Positions 12,134-26,331 of a DNA stretch of 64,000 bases are shown here, in pieces; within the stretch, counting starts at the first letter, position 1; every line of letters begins with the position of its first letter. Origin of the DNA: Cunninghamella blakesleeana (lineage: Eukaryota; Mucoromycota; Mucoromycetes; Mucorales; Cunninghamellaceae); NCBI GenBank assembly GCA_017871115.1, contig JAFCIZ010000001.1, positions 124,001-188,000 on the forward strand, written 5' to 3'. The position numbers and the translations under genes are program-made. The notes beneath the pieces are model-generated. The model was given only the letters and a program-made list of their open reading frames with translations. It had not been told where the DNA came from and searched no databases.

Positions 12134-15100
12134 ATGAAGAACGATACACTGATGGTAAGTTATATATAATAATAGTAATAATAACGAAGGAAGTATATTA
12201 CTACACTTTGCTTTGTATATGCGTATACACATTTCTACACCTTCATCTATACTTTATTTTTTACTTTTTAATATTACACAAGTTTCCCCCTTTTTGGAGA
12301 TCCGTTTAATGGTTTTTATTTTTTTATAAAAAAAGGCAGAATTTTTTAAGTTCAGTCTCTTTTTTAAATTGAGTTTTTCTTTTCTTTTTTACTTCTTCCT
12401 CTTCTTCTCACTTTCCTTTTTTTCACTTTTTTATTTTATTAAATATTAAAAGTTAATTTTTTTAATTATTTAAGTAAACTCATTTATATACCTTTATATA
12501 TATGTATATATATATGTATATATGTATATCACCTTTATTCAATATTTTATATATCAATTATTATAGAAGAAAATGATATCACGTTTTAAAAAAATATTTA
12601 ATAACAAAAAAAAAAAAACAAAAGAACCGCAAGTCAAGGTATTTACTTATAATAGTGATATGCAATTAATACATCCAAATGATCCACAACATCCACTAAC
12701 AAATAATACCACTATAAATAAAAGCACTGCTAATAAGAAAAACCAACTTGAATTAAAAAACAATGAGCCAATAACGAATTTAGATACCTCCGCTCTACCA
12801 CCTACTGCTATAATCACTCACAATATCGATAATAACAATAACAATAACAATGATAATAAAGATAATAATAGCAATATAACTATATCAACGACAAAATCAA
12901 AAAAGAAAGTAGCACCTTTTCAGTTACAAATAGACGTTGAAAATTTAAAAGAAAAAACGACTACAACTACCAAAAATGATCATGATATGACCGAAGAAGA
13001 AAAACAACTTCAGGAACAAGCTAATTTATGGATAGAAAAAAGTAATAGGCGCAGATCCACTTTACCTGCTTATTCTAATTTAGACAGATATGAAATTATT
13101 CAAAAATTAGGAGAGTAAGTTTTATAATTATTGAACAAAAAAAAAACTTAAAAAAGGAAAATACATATAACATGGTGACATTTTTATATTTACGATTATG
13201 TATATACTTTTTTTTTGTTTTTTTAATATTAAGTGGTGCCTTTTCAAATGTTTATCGTGCAAGAGATAAAAGAACAGGTAGAAAAGTTGCTATTAAAGTT
13301 GCTCAAAAACGTACCGATTCTGATCCACAGGTAAAAAAAAAAAAAAAAAAAAAAGGCACCAATTATAAAAAATAAACAAGTTTATATAAAAACATATATA
13401 ATATTAATAATATTAATATATATTATTATTCCCCTCATCTAAACTTTATTATTAAAAGGCCGATTTACAACACTTGCATCCAAATATGAAAAAGAAACCA
13501 AGAGTAACAGAGGTAAAAAGAAGGAATGAAAAGATGTAAAAAAAGCATGTATTGATGATATGATATGAAAACTAATAAATAAAAAAATAACATTTTATTT
13601 TTTTGTTTAATTATAAAATAGCGTGCCAATATATTGAAAGAAGTTCAAATCATGAGAAATATCCATCACCCAAATATTGTTCAATTGATCCAATTTTTGG
13701 AATCTGATGAGAATTACTTTTTAGTGCTTGATTTATGTGAAGGTAAATTATTAGAGGTTATTTTTATAAGAGATAAAACAAAATAAATTTATTTTAATTT
13801 ATGAATAATCATACTAAAATTATATATATATATATTCCATAGGTGGTGAATTATTTTATCGTATTGTGGATTTAACCTACTTCAGCGAAGACTTATCAAA
13901 GCATATTATGACTCAATTAGCTCAAGCTGTATATCATCTCCATGAAGAATGTGGTGTTGTTCATAGGTAAATATTCTTGATTTATTTTATTTTTATCGAC
14001 TATATAAATATATACTTTATCATTATTGAAAAAGTTATATTAACTTTACATATATATATATATATTATATTGATTTTTTAAGAGATATTAAACCTGAAAA
14101 TATCTTATTTGATCCTATACCAATTATTCCTAACGAAAACCGTAAGTTAAATGTGTTTGATGATGTATCCAAAAAAGATGAAGGTATATTTACAAAGGAC
14201 CTTGGTGGTGGCGGTATCGGACAAGTCAAATTGGCTGATTTTGGACTTTCAAAAATTATTTGGGATAAAGATACATTGACACCCTGTGGGACAATAGGTA
14301 TTAAAAAAAATGATACATAAATATATAAATAAAATAAGAAAAAAAAAACATTATTCATTGATTGTCCATTCATTTATTAATTTATTCCACTTTTTTTTTA
14401 AAAAAAAAAAAATTATAATAAATAAATTAATAGGTTATACAGCACCTGAAATTGTTACAGATCAAAGATATTCTAAATCAGTAGATATGTGGGCCTTAGG
14501 CTGTGTTCTTTATACTATGCTTTGTGGTTTCCCACCCTTTTATGATGAATCACTTAGTAATCTGAGTCGTAAAGTAGCTCGTGGGGAATTTGCATTTTTA
14601 AGCCCATGGTGGGACCCAATATCCGAAGAAGCCAAAGATTTAATTCGTGGATTATTATGTGTAGATCCAACAAAACGGTATAATATTGTTCAAGTGTTGC
14701 AGCATCCGTGGATTAATGATAAACCTATCGCTCCTCAACCTATTCAAAGAGATTATTCTTCTTATAGTGAATCAGATTCTATTCGTATCCTAGCCATGCG
14801 TAATGCTGCATTATCTTCAGTCATAAAATCTACTACAACAACACAATCCAATCCTTCTACAGATTCCATTTCTCATCATCCTAATCATCAAAATAATAAT
14901 AATATTGATCATCATCATTTACCTAATACCATTCATAATCAACAGTCCTCTTATGCTACAAGCACTTTTTCAGATGTAGAAAGTATTGCATCGTCTACTA
15001 AACGTAAAGATGTATTTTCGCCAGGTATGGCAACATTGAAAGAAATATTTGATATCACAGCAGCTGTTCAACGTATGGCAGAAGAAAATGTACATAGAGG

Positions 15101-15266
15101 GGATAAATTGGATGAAAATGGAAATATTAATAAATTAAAACCAACAACAAAATCTAATGAACATCCTATGCAAGCAAATATTAAAAAGAATCAACAACCA
15201 GGATTTGCTTTGAATATGAATAATGCTACATTATTAAAAAATAGGAAAACAAAACAAGTACCTTGA
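12134..15266 (+). CDS. Srk1/Rck2-type CaMK-like serine/threonine kinase
   Basis: Probable MAPK-activated stress kinase of the fungal Srk1/Rck2/Cmk2 group. Exons: 12134-12154, 12567-13114, 13234-13330, 13459-13512, 13622-13742, 13843-13966, 14083-14297 and 14434-15266. The first 21-nt exon (MKNDTLM) is followed by a perfect GTAAGT and joins in frame; otherwise translation starts at 12573 after a 5'-UTR intron. Product 670 or 661 residues. A low-complexity, Asn/Lys/Thr-rich N-terminal region precedes the kinase domain: YEIIQKLGDGAFSNVYRARD (Gly loop), VAIKVAQK, VVHRDIKPENILF, LADFGLSKII, TPCGTIGYTAPE. An insert of about 40 residues containing GGGGIGQVK between HRD and DFG is characteristic of Rck2/Srk1. 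The C-terminal tail is His/Asn/Ser-rich, probably a docking or regulatory region. Kinase identity is secure; the subgroup is from motif memory. Confidence 0.88.
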
Positions 15267-16310
15267 TGAAATGAGTTGACAGTCTTCATTTTAATAGAAT
15301 TATTTTCTTTTGTACTTGTTATTTATTTTTAAAATAATCATCTTATTTTTATTTTTATTATTTTTATTATTTTTATTATTTTTATTATTATTTTATTATT
15401 ATTATTATTTTATGATATCCTATATTTATTTATTACTTTATATACGTTATTTGATGACAATAAATCTTTGATCATATATATATATATAAAAGGCAGCGGT
15501 TCAATTTCTAACACCGAAATTAAACTAAAAAATTAGAATACTTCAACTAATCATAAAAGGCCTTTTAGGGAAATTGAAGCTGAGGTATATAATGATTAAT
15601 TAGAAATAAAGCAAATATTCAAGAAATAATAAACATTGGGTGGATTTAATTATATATCTAACACGGTAATCTCCTACATAAAATAAAATAAAAATGTGTC
15701 ACTTTTATTTATTATTATTATTATTATTATATATGTATTATGTATATAAATATAAAAGAAAAATTATTAACAAAAAAAGTAACATTTTTAAAATAAAAAA
15801 GATGCTCATGCTTACAAAACCTGATTATGCGTTACCTAAATTAGTTCATCGTGATCAAAGTTTCTAACAACTAGGCTCTGAAACTGAAATAGATATATAG
15901 GTTTTACTTTTTGTTTGCATGAAAGAAAAAATAGAGAAAACAAAAAAAGACCTTTACACTAGTAGAAGATTATCATTATTTTTTCAGTGGTTTATAAAAA
16001 TTATTATTACTACAACTATAGATATCAAGTTATTATTATTATTGAAATTATATATATATATATATATATTAAAGTTGTGGCAGTGCAGATATGAGGTATT
16101 TTTTCTTTCTTTCTATATTAGCATGATGATTAAAAAAGTTTGGTTTTGCATTTTTTTATAATCTTGACTTTATTCAACATGTTAAAATTTTATCCGAAAC
16201 ATTTTTTTTTCTTTTTTTTTAAAAAAAAAAACACATTTTTGGAAAGTATTTTTTTCTATTTCTCTTTTTTTTCTCTTTCATTCTTTATTTTTTAATCATA
16301 TAACGAAAAA
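15267..16310. other. Intergenic between two kinase genes
   Basis: Contains TTTTTATTA repeats (15349-15410), TA runs and, near 15801-15900, a short peptide-like stretch with stops that may be decayed coding DNA. No gene model is supportable. The last 100 nt before 16311 are T/C-rich promoter-like sequence. Confidence 0.55.
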
Positions 16311-18176
<1,866 letters not shown>

Positions 18177-18629
18177 ACAATATATATATGTATAAGCATT
18201 ATTTTTATCATTATATGTATATATATAATATATATGAATATCTCACTTTATTTTAAATATATTTAACGTAAATACATTAATATACTACACCCACTATTAT
18301 TATTATTCGTCTTATGTTCTTATAAATATTAATATAAAAAATATTAACTCAAGTATATATTCATATTAAACATTTCCTTTTTTTTTTTTTTTTTTACCTG
18401 AATCACAAAGTATATAGTATTATTTTATTAATTAAAAAGTATAATAAAAAATGATCAAATAAACTATATATATATTATTATTATTATTATTATTTTTGCA
18501 TAATACAGGTCGAAAAAATTGCGGAATTTTAAAAATTATACCAACTATTTTTTTTTTACTTTTTAAACACATCAGCCCAAGAAAAATTTATCCTTCTCTT
18601 TTTTTTAATTTTCGAAATACTACTTAACC
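18177..18629. other. Intergenic: PKA 3' flank and RPL11 promoter
   Basis: TA- and ATT-rich DNA with T17 near 18378-18396. The short, T-rich stretch 18548-18620 directly before the RPL11 ATG is presumably its promoter and leader. Nothing else seen. Confidence 0.55.
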
Positions 18630-19221
18630 ATGGTAAGAGTGAATAAAAGAGTATAAAATAAGGGATGACAGACTTTATTATACAAGTATGATGGATATGA
18701 TTATAAAACAACAATGGATGAATCAATAGATGGATGGATGGATGGATGGATGACTTTTAAGATAAAATAGTAATAATAATAATAACATAAGCCATATTCA
18801 TTCAACAATGGCGCTGTTTATACACACGCACAGCACATAACACACATTCATATATACATTCACACCTTCAATATAACATATATATATATTTAAATTGGTT
18901 CAACAACCTTTAAATTATATTTATTCGCTCATCACTCTCAATATCTTACGATTGTTTATGGACATATTACCAACAGTGAGTTTAGCATAAATATTTATAC
19001 ATACTAAGTTAAATCTAATGTCATCATCACCATCAATATAAACAAGTATACAACGACAACAAAATATTAAATTATATGGATATATAAAAGGAAAGGATAT
19101 GTAAAAGTGAATATATAAACTATGAAACAGCATAAAATATATTAAAACTATTATTATTTCTGGGTTAATATCATAGCTTGTCATTCCTTATTGATATTAT
19201 TTAAAATACATAGATATAGAT

Positions 19222-19259
<38 letters not shown>

Positions 19260-20008
19260 TTTACTTGATACTTATTTTTTTATTACCATTATCTTAATTT
19301 TAAAAAAATTTACTTGTTATATATAAATAATAGAGTGCCGAAAAGAAGCCTGCTGCTAACCCTATGAAGAAGCTTCACATTGAAAAGCTCGTTCTCAACA
19401 TTTGTGTTGGTGAATCTGGTGATCGTTTGACTCGTGCTGCTAAAGTTCTTGAACAATTAACTGGTCAAACCCCCGTTTACTCCAAGGCTCGTTACACTAT
19501 CCGTACTTTTGGTATTCGTCGTAATGAAAAGATTGCTGTCCATGTCACCGTCCGTGGTCCTAAAGCCGAAGAAATCATTGAACGTGGTTTGAAAGTCAAG
19601 GAATATGAATTACGTGAACGTAACTTCTCCAACACTGGTAACTTCGGTTTCGGTATTGAAGAACACATCGATTTAGGTATCAAATACGATCCTTCTATCG
19701 GTATTTACGGTATGGATTTCTATGTTGTCATGGGTCGTCCCGGTTTCCGTGTCGCTCGTCGTAAGCGTGCTCAAGCTTCCGTTGGTACTAACCACCGTAT
19801 CAAGAAGGAAGAAGCTATTGAATGGTACAAATCTCGTGTAAGTTATTCAATATTCTTTTAAAACAAAACAAAATAGATAATAATAATATATTTGGTTACT
19901 GATTTTTTTATTTTATTTTTTTTCTTTCTTGATGTGTCATTTATTTTTCTTGGAATATTTTTCATAATATTTTATATATAGTTCGACGGTATTGTATTAA
20001 ACAAATAA
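18630..20008 (+). CDS. RPL11: 60S ribosomal protein L11 (uL5)
   Basis: Large-subunit protein that binds 5S rRNA at the central protuberance. Three exons: 18630-18632 (only the ATG), 19334-19837 and 19982-20008, encoding 177 residues. The mature start [20 protein letters not shown] is formed only when the ATG at 18630, followed at once by GTAAGA, is joined across a 701-nt intron to AGTGCC at 19334. Blocks [40 protein letters not shown] and [11 protein letters not shown] are diagnostic for uL5. The last exon encodes FDGIVLNK. Codon choice is strongly optimised (CGT, GGT, AAG, TCC), unlike the neighbouring kinases, as expected for a very highly expressed gene. Intron 1 includes a GGAT tetranucleotide repeat (18730-18752) and TA runs; no snoRNA could be supported in it. 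Confidence 0.97.
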
Positions 20009-21041
20009 ATGGGGGGATCTTTATGTTTTTTTCTATTTCACTCTTTTATGCATTAAATTCAATCAAAATAAAAAAAAAAATATACACACAACATTTTTTT
20101 ATTTTATTTTTTGATGGATTAATAAACTAGGGCTTTTTTTATTTAAATATCCTGTATATATTTCTATATATATATATATATTGTATTTTTTTTTTTATTT
20201 ATTATTTTGAGTTTTGTTTTTCTTAAATGAGATTTATTTATTTTAATATGGATTAAATGAAGCATTGAAATAATATATATATATATATATATATATTGTC
20301 TTGTAAGCCTTATTTTGTATGTTTTTTTTTTAAAAAAAAACAAGGCAATAGTATATGATCTAATCATACTTTCATAACAAATTGCGATGCATTTACTTCC
20401 AAACAAGGAAATACTAAATATTTATTAATATTTATATTTCCAATAAATTGATAAATCAGTTGCTATTCAAAAACAAAATAAAAAAAGAGTAAAAAGAAAG
20501 AAAGATAATAAATAACTATTCTTTTTCTCCATTTCTGACATTTTAGGTCTTAATAAATCAATTAGCTTTTTCTAAACTCAGTTGAAATACGGCTAATTTT
20601 ATAGGCAACACTTGATCTGATTTCTAGTGTAAATTAATTTTGATGACAATTCCTAGTGTGTTTCTCATTAATAATTTATAATTATCATTTATTGTATCAT
20701 CAAGTATTTTTATAATGAATTTATTACAAGTATATGTTTATATTACATATATATATAATATATATCTATATCTATATGCTAGTATTTTACACATATATTT
20801 TATACTATCTTAATTTTATATTACTTTTATGGCATTTGTCATCTATATAAATATACTCCATATAACTCAACTTCAAAAAAACATGAAGAATTGAAACCCA
20901 GAACGGAACTACCCCGTGAGAATCTTTCACGCGAATTTTTATAAAAATCAGTCCCTTTTTCTTTCCCCACCTTTTTTCTTCTTCCTTTTTTTTTTTCTTT
21001 TAACCATTTACTTTTTTTAAATAAAAATAAATAATAGCATC
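20009..21041. other. Intergenic: RPL11 3' flank and acyl-CoA dehydrogenase promoter
   Basis: AT-rich; includes a T10A9 symmetric tract (20322-20340) and TA microsatellites. A locally GC-richer patch at 20890-20937 (containing CCCCGTGAG and CACGCG) and a T/C-rich run to 21005 lie just before the next start codon and are the likely promoter. Confidence 0.55.
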
Positions 21042-23209
21042 ATGAGCTTCACCAAACTTACCTCTAGACTTCCTCAAATTACCCGTGCCTCTTCCTCTTT
21101 ATTGGCCCGTAATGCACCTATCCGGTAAGTTATTTTAAAAAAATAATAATCACAACAACTACAATACTTATGTGTATTTGTTTTAAACAGCAGTATTAAT
21201 CTAAAAAAAATATTCTATTTAATTATAAAATAGCAATTACTCCATGAAAATTGCTCTCCCTAGTGTCAGTGAAGCTCCTACTTCTCTTTTAGCTTTCACT
21301 GAAGAAGAATTGATGTTAAAGGATACTGGTATGCACAATAGAAAAAACATTAATGATAATAAATAGAAAGAAGAAGAAAAAGCAGTATGACTGAATAAAA
21401 CTTCTATTTATTTATTAAATACATATATATAGTTGGTCGTTTTGCTCGTGAAGTTGTTCAACCCCGTGTCCGTGACATGGATGAAGCTGAAGTTATGGAC
21501 AAGAGTATTATTGATGCTATGTTTGAAAATGGCGTAAGTTTTAACTTTATTATTAAAAAAAAAAAATGATAACGCGCTACTATGTTGATCATGTTATTTA
21601 TTTGGTTTGATTTGATGTATTTTTATTTTATTTTAATATAATCTAGTTGATGGGTCTTGAAACTGAAGCTGATCTTGGTGGTGCTGAATGTTCTTTCACT
21701 GCTGCTGTCTTGGCTGTTGAAGGTAATAAATAAATAAATAACATGAATAATACATTTGAATTTTGTATACAAATAGAATAACATTAAACCAACACTTTAT
21801 TCTATTTACATTATAGAACTTGCTAAGGTTGATCCTTCTATCAGTGCTTTATGTGATATCCACGTAAGTTTTTTTTATTTATTTTATATATTAATAGTAG
21901 CAAAAAATTATGTTGAACGATGGCTTATTTTATTTTATTTTTTCTACTCTTTAATTTTAATAAATTATAGAATACTTTAACCAACACTGTCATCCGTAAA
22001 TGGGCCAGCAAAGAACTCAAGGAAAAATACTTACCTCGTCTCGCCACTGACACTGTAGGTAGTTTCTGTATTTCTGAATCTGGTGCTGGTTCTGATGCTT
22101 TTGCTCTTACTACTCGTGCCGAAGATAAGGGTGATCACTATGTTATCAACGGTGGTAAGATGTGGATTAGTAACTCTGGTGAAGCCGATATCTTTGTCAT
22201 TTTCGCTAACGTGTAAGTTATTAAAAAAAAATAATACTGGGTTTAAAATACAAGGTGTAATCATCTTTCACCCATTTTTGGTATTGCGTTGTCCAAGATC
22301 AATCCTTCTCATTTTATTTTTATTTTCTATATTTAAATATTAGTGATCCTTCCAAGGGTTATAAGGGTATTACTGCTTTCATTGTTGAAAAGGAATGGGG
22401 TGTACAAATTGCTAAGAAAGAAAAGAAGGTAAGAAAAGAAAAAGGAAAAGGAAAAAAAAAAGTAATGAGAGTTTCAATAAATAAATAACTAATTATCCAA
22501 TTATATTATTTTATTTATTTTATTTATTTATTTTTATAGTTGGGTATCCGTGCCTCTTCCACTTGTGTTTTGAACTTTGATGACATCAAGGTTCCTAAAG
22601 AAAACGTTTTAGGTAAAGTTGGTGAAGGTTATAAATATGCCATTGATTCCTTAAACGAAGGACGTATTGGTATTAGTGCTCAAATGATTGGTTGTGCTCA
22701 AGGTGCTTTCGATATTGCTGCTGCTTATTCCCATGAACGTAAACAATTCGGTAAATCCATTAGCTCTTTCCAAGCCGTTCAACATCAATTCGCTACTATG
22801 CATGTTGAACTTGAATCTGCTCGTTTATTAACTTATCATGCTGCTCGTCTTAAGGAAGAAGGTAAACCTTTCGTTATGGAAGCTGCTGTTGCTAAATTCA
22901 AGGCTGCCAAGGTTGCTGAATATGTCACTAGTGAAGCTGTCAACTTATTAGGTGGTAACGGTTTCGTTCGTGAAACTGGGTAAGTTTTTTAGTTTTTTAG
23001 TTTTTATTTATTACAAAAAAAACAACCAGTAGGATAATATATATATATATGTATATAATTTGTATTCATTCTTAAACTATTATTATTGTTATATTTAAAA
23101 TAGTGTTGAAAAATTCTACCGTGATGCTAAGATCGGAAGTATCTACGAAGGTACCAACAACATGCAACTTGAAACCATTGCTAAGATCCTCTTACCCACA
23201 TACAAATAA
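21042..23209 (+). CDS. ACADSB: Short/branched-chain acyl-CoA dehydrogenase, mitochondrial
   Basis: FAD enzyme that oxidises 2-methyl-branched and short-chain acyl-CoAs (isoleucine pathway) and passes electrons to ETF in mitochondria. Nine exons: 21042-21124, 21234-21328, 21433-21533, 21647-21722, 21817-21863, 21971-22212, 22344-22428, 22540-22979 and 23104-23209, encoding 424 residues. The N terminus [20 protein letters not shown] is a matrix-targeting presequence. Signature blocks: [20 protein letters not shown] and [13 protein letters not shown] (flavin/substrate region), [59 protein letters not shown], and the C-terminal [16 protein letters not shown], whose Glu is the expected catalytic base. 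The [15 protein letters not shown] and RASSTC segments match ACADSB better than SCAD or isovaleryl-CoA dehydrogenase. Codon bias suggests good expression. Confidence 0.93.
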
Positions 23210-23791
23210 ATTTCATCATTCATGTACAATCTTTTTTAAATTATCGCTTAGTTTAGTTTATTCCATTTATATATATTTTATATACATTATCATAAATAAA
23301 GAATCGAAAAATAATAATAATAATATAGTATGTATACTATTCTATGATTACTATTGGTTTTTATTTTTTTTTAAGTTTTTTTAAATTTGAAAGTTTTTAA
23401 TCACGCGACTTTATATTTCTTTTAAAAAAAAAACGATTCATTTTTTTTTTGTCTCTCTCATCTTTATTTACTTTTTTAAATATTATGTATTTATTTATTT
23501 TATTTTTTTTACATAGTATATGAAATACTATTATCATCAATCTAATTGATTACTCAAGAAGGGAATGTGAAATACTTGTATACTATATATTAAAAAAAAA
23601 AAAAAGAAAAAAAAACTTGTATAAACTAAACATAAAAAAAAAAATGTGTATAATGAATTCTATACTGCAAGAGAAATCCTTGAATAACCAACACTATTAA
23701 TTTTGAAAAAATAATAAAAAAAAAAAAAAAAAAAATAAGCATTAATCTATTTTATTGTATTTCTTTTTTTAGATAAATTTTATTTATTATT

Positions 23792-23802
<11 letters not shown>

Positions 23803-23836
<34 letters not shown>
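23803..23836. repeat. TA dinucleotide microsatellite
   Basis: About 17 uninterrupted AT units in the spacer after the acyl-CoA dehydrogenase gene. Confidence 0.9.
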
Positions 23837-23839
<3 letters not shown>

Positions 23840-24291
23840 CATTATATTAATTTTATAAAGCTCTTCAACTTGTGAATATACAACAAAATATTAAGAAAAG
23901 TTTAAATATTATTAGTACTTATTTGCACGGTAAAAAAAAAAAAAAAGAGAGACAAAAATAAACATTAGTTGATAAAATACAACAGTTTATAACAATGAAG
24001 AGTAAATTGAAAAATCAGATATCATTATCCTTTGATACAAAAAAAAATGAAAGACTCATAAAATTTTATTTGAATATTCACACTCCATTAAAGATACAAA
24101 TAAAATAAACACTGAAATATACAGCTCAACCGAATGTTATAGTGATCTTGGAATACGGATAGTCAAGGTAGCTACTGTGAAAAGATTCATATGTAAAGAA
24201 TATTCAAATAATAGTAGAAAAGATACTTGTATAGATATCAATAAATCATATATAGTTGAAGAAAGAAAAAGAAAAAGTATAGAAAAGAGAA

Positions 24292-24326
<35 letters not shown>

Positions 24327-24599
24327 CTAATTAGATTCAACATACAGGACAATGATGGCTTCGTGGTATATTGAATTAAATGGCAGTAACATTTTACAAC
24401 ATAGAAATGCAGTCAAATTAAATACATGCATTATGGGCTGGATTTGATTTTTTATATCTATTTATATAATTTGCAACTCCTGTCATGAAACTTTAAACAA
24501 AAATAGAAAAATAAAATTTACATTATAGATGTATCTCCTATGAAACTATGATGTTATTTCTCATGAGCATCTAAACATACAGTGGAGATTAAAATAGTA

Positions 24600-24600
<1 letters not shown>

Positions 24601-24635
<35 letters not shown>
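24601..24635. repeat. GAAA tetranucleotide microsatellite
   Basis: About nine tandem AGAA/GAAA units. Confidence 0.9.
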
Positions 24636-26331
24636 ACGAATAAATGAAATAGTAACTACAACAATAAGGCGAGATAATAGTAATACTCATCCAAAATAGA
24701 TTACAGCAGGTGAATTATATCCTAATAATATCAAATTCCAATTATCAATATAAAAAAGTTTGGCTAGCTGACAAGATCTTCAACCATAACTAATCAATTG
24801 AATATAGATAATAAAAATAATACGTAATAATGATATACTTTTTTCTATTTTTCTATAAATGGATAAATCTTGAAACAGGAAACGACTGTCTACCGGTCAA
24901 TGTACATTAAAACGTATTTGTGTATCTAGTTATCAAGAGTTATAGAAGCTTAAAATCATTATTCGTTTGCATATACAGCTAAATGCTATTACGTATATAG
25001 TTTAATATTTTTAAAATTAACACATTAAAAGTAATTTTTATTTAGTTTTTTTTGAAAAAAAAAAAGATTTTTTTTTGCTTATTTATTGTATTCATAGATA
25101 GAAAAAAAAGATAACGCGTGTTTTGACTATAATTAATTTTAGCTGTCATAAATGCTCTTGGTGTTTGGGGTGAATATATATATATATATATATAATGAAA
25201 TATTTCTATGTTCGCTTCTTAAAAAAAACTCAGCTATTCATCAATGGAAACAGTTAGTTTTATCAAAATCAATCATGATCTATAAATATTATTACGAAAA
25301 CAAAATTAACAATTGTAAAAAAATATTGTAATATTTTAAATTATTTTAATTATCTAATTTTAACGAGGAAGAATACTTAAACCGTATCCAAAACAAGAAA
25401 ATAAGTACCGACGTTTTTCACTTTATTTATACGTACGGTTCTTTAAATTTTTATAAAATCAAAGGTATTCATTGTTTCATTCTCTAACAAATTTTTTTTC
25501 TATGAGAAACATAAATCCCTAATACTTGCTGAAACATAAAATACTAATATATATGTTTTTTTGATATATATGTCATGTATTTGATTTCAAAAAAGAAAAA
25601 AGAAATAAAGTTTGTTTTGTACGCGTACATAAAAACACATACATTATATTTAAATGTCTTTATAAAAAAGGGTTACGTAGTAAAAGTTTTATTATTGTTT
25701 ATCACGTTTATTTATTTTTGGCTACTTTTTTTAATAATACAAAATGCAAAAAAAAAAAAACAGTCGGTTATCGTTAGGTAAGGGGTTTTTCCTTCCGCTG
25801 AGTTTCAACGATTGGCAAAGATTCTTGGATGAAATTACTTTTTGTTTTTTACTTTGAAAGTTACAAGTTGCATTACATATAATAATAATAATAATAATAA
25901 TAGTAATAGTAATAATAACAATAACAATAATAGTAATAATATATAAGAGTATTATATATTAATATTAGAAACTATAATAATAATCGTTATTTAAAACAAA
26001 AAGGAAACAAGCGATCGAAATAAATATAGCCTTATTTGGATCAGTTACGGTGTTTGAATTGCAATAAAAAAAAAAAAGGTAATGCATGATCAAAACCTTC
26101 CAAAATTATTCTTCCTAATTAGTAAACAAAAAAAAAAAAATATAAATAACTCTGAGATATTCTGTTTTTTTCCATCTTTTTTCTTTTTTTTAGTTTATTA
26201 GTTTTATTCTTATAAAAATTTTATTAATTTGATATAAAAATTATAAATATATATAGAGATATATATATATAAACAACCTATTACCTATAACCTATTATCT
26301 ATATATAAGTATATATATAAATCATCAAAAT

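Larger units (their letters stand above)
23210..25172. other. Gene-poor AT-rich spacer left of the duplicated P450 block
   Basis: About 2 kb with many homopolymers and microsatellites and no supportable coding region. Open stretches here are stop-poor only because of simple repeats. Confidence 0.6.

Noticed and set aside
15484..15520. Possible tRNA because of a GGTTCAATTTC-like T-arm sequence
   Set aside because: No matching acceptor stem, D-arm or anticodon arm around it.
18633..19333. snoRNA in RPL11 intron 1
   Set aside because: Some RTGATGA-like strings occur (for example on the minus strand near 19020) but no paired D box or guide arrangement at proper spacing.
22083..22343. Plus-strand Leu-rich ORF in acyl-CoA dehydrogenase
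   Set aside because: Out-of-frame shadow of exon 6 extending through intron 6.
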